A stretch of 8,553 bases of DNA, taken from the NCBI GenBank assembly GCA_022566355.1, contig JADFJB010000160.1, positions 1 through 8,553 of the forward strand, written 5' to 3'. The notes beneath the pieces are model-generated. The model made no database searches, was not told the origin of the DNA, and was given only the letters and a program-made list of their open reading frames with translations. The translations under genes were made by a program, and so were the position numbers. Source of the DNA: a candidate division KSB1 bacterium (GTDB taxonomy: Bacteria > Zhuqueibacterota > JdFR-76 > DREG01). This document shows positions 6,697 to 8,553 of this stretch, piece by piece. Numbering within the stretch: the first letter of the stretch is position 1; every line of letters starts with the position of its first letter.

Positions 6697-7416
6697 TTAT
6701 GTATTCCTTAATTTGAAATGAACAGGAACTGAAACCCAAACTTTTATAGGCTTGTCTCGTTGTTTTGCAGGTATCCATTTCATTTTCAGTACCGCTTTTA
6801 GGGCTGCTTCTTCAAAGCCAACATTAGTGCCTGAATCCTTTAAGATTTGTATTTTTGTACTTTTCCCTTCGGTATCAACTAATACACCCAACATCACCCG
6901 GCCTTCAATTCCGCTCATTACTGCTATTTTAGGATACTCGAGATATTTTTGTAAGCTGGCAAAACCTCCAATAGGCTGTGGAGGACTATCGTATGCAATG
7001 AATCTGTATCCGTCCTCTTCTGGTTCAGCTAATGGAGGCGGAGGTGGTGGTATCTCATCAAAATCCAATATCGTCTCTGAGATAGTAAGGTCTTCCGGAA
7101 TCTCATCGTCATCAACAGGTATAGGCACTGAAGGACGTGGCGGAGGCGGAGCTTTGGTTATCTGTTCTGTTGGTGGGACATCCTCAACAATAAATTCTAG
7201 ATTTTCAATTTCAAAATTTTCTGCTCCCAGGTATAATTTCTTTGGTGATAATTGGAAAAAGATCACAAGTGTGAGCAAACTTATAATAAGGGATAATTGT
7301 AATCTCTTATGATATTTCTTTGTAAAATTTCTATTGGAACTGGTAATCGGCGTCAGCGGTGAAATAAAATGCCTGGTGAATAACCGTTTTTGCGGGAAAG
7401 ATTTTAAAGACCTCAT
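6697..7416 (-). CDS. tonB: TonB-family energy transducer
   Basis: The 239-residue protein has the layout of TonB: a basic cytoplasmic N terminus (1-38), one membrane segment (about 40-56), a periplasmic spacer with proline runs (PPPPRPSVPIP at 90-100, IPPPPPP at 122-128) alternating with acidic residues, and a C-terminal TonB domain (about 150-237). The domain has YPKIAVMSGIEGRVMLGVLVD, then ALKAVLKMKWIPAKQRDKPIKVW and VSVPVHFKL (split here for length), the beta-alpha-beta pattern of TonB_C. TonB passes proton-motive energy from ExbB-ExbD to outer-membrane receptors. No exbB, exbD or receptor gene lies in the window, so its partners must be elsewhere. The N-terminal tail is longer than in E. 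coli TonB. The start at 7416 has GAGGT six bases upstream. The gene is divergent from the HEAT-like gene. Confidence 0.9.
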   Translation of the reverse strand: MRSLKSFPQKRLFTRHFISPLTPITSSNRNFTKKYHKRLQLSLIISLLTLVIFFQLSPKKLYLGAENFEIENLEFIVEDVPPTEQITKAPPPPRPSVPIPVDDDEIPEDLTISETILDFDEIPPPPPPLAEPEEDGYRFIAYDSPPQPIGGFASLQKYLEYPKIAVMSGIEGRVMLGVLVDTEGKSTKIQILKDSGTNVGFEEAALKAVLKMKWIPAKQRDKPIKVWVSVPVHFKLRNT

Positions 7417-7422
7417 AATATT

Positions 7423-7427
7423 ACCTC
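7423..7427 (-). promoter_or_regulatory. Ribosome binding site of the TonB-family gene
   Basis: GAGGT on the - strand ends six bases before the ATG at 7416, supporting the long N-terminal form. Confidence 0.55.
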
Positions 7428-7584
7428 AATCTTTGTAATGTTAGTTTTTGATTATTGACGGTTTTAAAACACCTATGTTTCAAAAATTCACTAAATAAAA
7501 ATACAGGGGCCGCTCCTGGCGGTGGGGATAGGGAAGAGAGATTTATTGTTGTTCTAGCTATTTGCTCTTGAATATCCTCATTAG

Positions 7585-7638
7585 GAACTTTTATGTAACC
7601 TTGCCAATATTTTACCGTATTAACTACATTAAAAGTTC
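7585..7638. promoter_or_regulatory. Inverted repeat flanking a candidate promoter of the HEAT-like gene
   Basis: GAACTTTTA (7585-7593) and its exact complement TAAAAGTTC (7630-7638) lie on either side of a weak promoter-like pair, TTGCCA (7601-7606) and TACATT (7625-7630) with 18 bases between. The right arm is itself part of a second palindrome, TTAAAAG-TT-CTTTTAA (7629-7644). Such an arrangement is common for operators, and an XRE-type regulator is encoded in the same transcription unit, so autoregulation is possible. AT-richness makes chance palindromes likely, so confidence is low. Confidence 0.3.
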
Positions 7639-7662
7639 TTTTAAATCCTTTAACCTAACAGA

Positions 7663-7668
7663 AGGAGG
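7663..7668 (+). promoter_or_regulatory. Strong ribosome binding site of the HEAT-like gene
   Basis: AGGAGG lies seven bases before the ATG at 7676. This site decides the start: the open frame reaches back to 7562, but the upstream ATG has no such site and would hide the signal peptide. Confidence 0.85.
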
Positions 7669-7675
7669 TACTGCT

Positions 7676-8086
7676 ATGAAACGCGTCATGCCATGCCTTA
7701 TCATTCTCGCTTTAAGCCTTGTAGTTATGGGGGCAAATCCTGTTTATTCACAGGATGATGATGCCATGTGGGTAACATTCAGTAAAAATCTCGCTGCAAA
7801 TTTAGCTTCGGAAAATAGTGGCGTCAAGCAATCAGCGATGAAGCTCATCATCATATATGGCGACAAACTGAAACTTGATGATGAAGCCATTTTCGAACTG
7901 ATCGAAATCTACAATAGGGAAAAAGATGTTAAATACCGTCAAATGGCTTTAGTTACCCTTTATAGTTTAAAGAACAAGTGGGCCATGGAATTTATTAAAC
8001 AAAGCTATGAATTTGAAAAGAACTCGGTTCTTAAACACACTATAGCGGCGATGGTTTTGGAATATCAATCATCGAATAATTTGTAA
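7676..8086 (+). CDS. Small exported protein with three HEAT-like helical repeats
   Basis: The 136-residue product begins with a typical signal peptide (MKR, hydrophobic 7-20, likely cleavage near VYS-Q26), so the mature protein of about 110 residues should be periplasmic or secreted. The mature part is nearly all helical. Three helix-like units line up: SGVKQSAMKLIIIYG (48-62), KDVKYRQMALVTLYSLKN (83-100) and NSVLKHTIAAMVLEY (116-130), each starting with a Val (V50, V85, V118) 33-35 residues apart. That period fits HEAT/ARM-type alpha-alpha repeats, which act as protein-binding scaffolds. No catalytic motif is visible and I cannot name the gene. It is followed after 16 bases by an XRE-type regulator gene, probably in one transcript. 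Its very strong ribosome binding site suggests high expression. It is a hypothetical protein; the repeat assignment is from pattern only. Confidence 0.75.
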   Translation: MKRVMPCLIILALSLVVMGANPVYSQDDDAMWVTFSKNLAANLASENSGVKQSAMKLIIIYGDKLKLDDEAIFELIEIYNREKDVKYRQMALVTLYSLKNKWAMEFIKQSYEFEKNSVLKHTIAAMVLEYQSSNNL

Positions 8087-8102
8087 AGATTGTAATCCTC
8101 TT

Positions 8103-8321
8103 ATGCAATACATAATCAATGTCGGCAAAAAGTTAAAAACTATCCGGCATGAAAAAGATCTTACATTAAGAGAGTTGTCTCAACAATCCAACGTATCACA
8201 TACACAAATATCTGAAATTGAACGTGGATTAACTTCTCCTACAATTAAAACATTGCTGAAACTCATGTCAGCATTACGGCAAGATGTAAGCTTCTTTTTT
8301 GTTGATAAAAAAAGCCGCTAA
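8103..8321 (+). CDS. Small XRE-family helix-turn-helix transcriptional regulator
   Basis: The 72-residue protein is essentially one HTH_3 domain. VGKKLKTIRHEKDLT (7-21) is the first helix and turn, LRELSQQSN (22-30) the second helix, and VSHTQISEIERG (31-42) the recognition helix with the signature ISxIERG. TSPTIKTLLKLMSALRQDV (44-62) forms the last two helices. The end (SFFFVDKKSR) resembles the point where longer XRE proteins continue into a cupin domain, absent here. It should bind DNA as a dimer and may control its own transcript. It starts 16 bases after the HEAT-like gene and has no clear ribosome binding site, so translation may depend on coupling to the upstream gene. Small XRE proteins can be antitoxins, but the neighbour has a signal peptide and no toxin features. 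Its stop codon lies inside a hairpin. Confidence 0.88.
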   Translation: MQYIINVGKKLKTIRHEKDLTLRELSQQSNVSHTQISEIERGLTSPTIKTLLKLMSALRQDVSFFFVDKKSR

Positions 8322-8341
8322 GTTTTTACACCCAGCGGCTT
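8312..8341 (-). terminator. Hairpin over the XRE stop codon, terminator-like on the - strand
   Basis: A perfect 8-bp stem AAGCCGCT/AGCGGCTT (8312-8319 and 8334-8341) encloses a 14-base loop, with the TAA stop overlapping the left arm. On the + strand no U run follows. On the - strand the stem is followed by a T run (8313-8307 region, seven T in total), so it would stop transcription entering from the right. In the + transcript it may protect or fold the mRNA end. Confidence 0.5.
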
Positions 8342-8362
8342 AAAGCAATTTACTATTGCTTT
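8342..8362. other. Small hairpin directly after the stop-codon hairpin
   Basis: AAAGCAA and TTGCTTT (8342-8348 and 8356-8362) pair perfectly around a 7-base loop. It abuts the previous hairpin with no bases between, giving two stacked stem-loops at the end of the operon. It is AT-rich and weaker, without a following T run on the + strand. Confidence 0.45.
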
Positions 8363-8485
8363 GAAACGCGTCGTGGAAAATATACAAGCTTGATTTCTGA
8401 TTGTCAAGATAAAAAATAAAAAAAATTAAGAAAAAAAATCACTGAGTGAACCTCCCATTTATTTTGGTGATTGCTTTCTTTCTGA

Positions 8486-8517
8486 GGGCAGAGCTGTAGC
8501 GACTCTGCCCTTTTTTT
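8486..8517 (+). terminator. Strong intrinsic terminator
   Basis: GGGCAGAG and CTCTGCCC (8486-8493 and 8503-8510) form a GC-rich stem with a 9-base loop, followed at once by seven T (8511-8517). This is a textbook rho-independent terminator for + strand transcription. It may end the HEAT-like/XRE transcript with a 3' tail of nearly 200 bases. It could also end a small RNA made from the A-rich stretch at 8400-8438, or act as an attenuator before a gene beyond the window: a GGGGAG sequence (8545-8550) near the window end could be that gene's ribosome binding site. Confidence 0.9.
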
Positions 8518-8553
8518 ATAAACGTGTCGATGAATAATTAAAGCGGGGAGAAA

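Noticed and set aside
6752-7312. 186-codon open frame on the + strand inside the TonB gene
   Set aside because: Its Gly/Ser-rich composition is the antisense of the proline-rich TonB spacer; the TonB domain on the other strand is clear.
7562-7675. A longer start for the HEAT-like protein, adding 38 residues
   Set aside because: The ATG at 7676 has a strong AGGAGG site at ideal distance and opens a clean signal peptide; the extension crosses the candidate promoter and has no ribosome binding site.
8103-8321. Toxin-antitoxin module formed by the XRE protein and the upstream gene
   Set aside because: The upstream protein has a signal peptide and HEAT-like repeats, with no RelE-, HigB- or HipA-type features, so a cytoplasmic toxin is unlikely.

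Overview
The window looks like chromosomal DNA of a Gram-negative bacterium of moderate to low GC. A TonB-type energy transducer, a lipoprotein signal on a peptidase and signal peptides imply two membranes. The TonB style, the lipobox-bearing M49 peptidase and the type of dispersed intergenic repeats remind me of the Fibrobacteres-Chlorobi-Bacteroidetes side of the tree (for example KSB1/Calditrichota-like lineages). That placement is inference from style, not from a marker gene.

Layout from left to right: (1) A repeat-filled region (1-472) holds a complete ~210-bp element bordered by inverted repeats. (2) A YegS/DgkB-type lipid kinase gene lies on the + strand (473-1360). (3) A convergent gap has two low-complexity repeats and a strong bidirectional terminator. 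(4) A large M49 (dipeptidyl peptidase III-like) lipoprotein gene lies on the - strand (1690-3711). (5) A 490-bp gap holds a candidate promoter, a second, one-ended copy of the element from region 1, and a mosaic of palindromes. (6) A probable - strand pair runs nhaC (Na+/H+ antiporter) then a GNAT acetyltransferase (6290 down to 4203). (7) A 400-bp noncoding gap has a promoter-like motif shared with the peptidase gene. (8) A TonB-family gene (-, 7416-6697) is divergent from a + strand pair: a small exported HEAT-like helical-repeat protein and a 72-residue XRE-type regulator. Three hairpins end the window, the last a textbook terminator.

The genes do not form one obvious pathway. Most are housekeeping or envelope functions: lipid phosphorylation, peptide turnover, sodium/proton exchange, TonB energy coupling. 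The parts worth a second look are mainly noncoding. They are the repeat family with inverted ends (a complete copy and a one-ended copy about 91% identical by hand alignment), the motif shared by the peptidase and nhaC upstream regions, and the small exported repeat protein plus HTH regulator with an inverted repeat around its candidate promoter. I found no CRISPR array, tRNA, rRNA, intact insertion sequence, phage gene or recognisable defence system, and no clear new multi-gene system.
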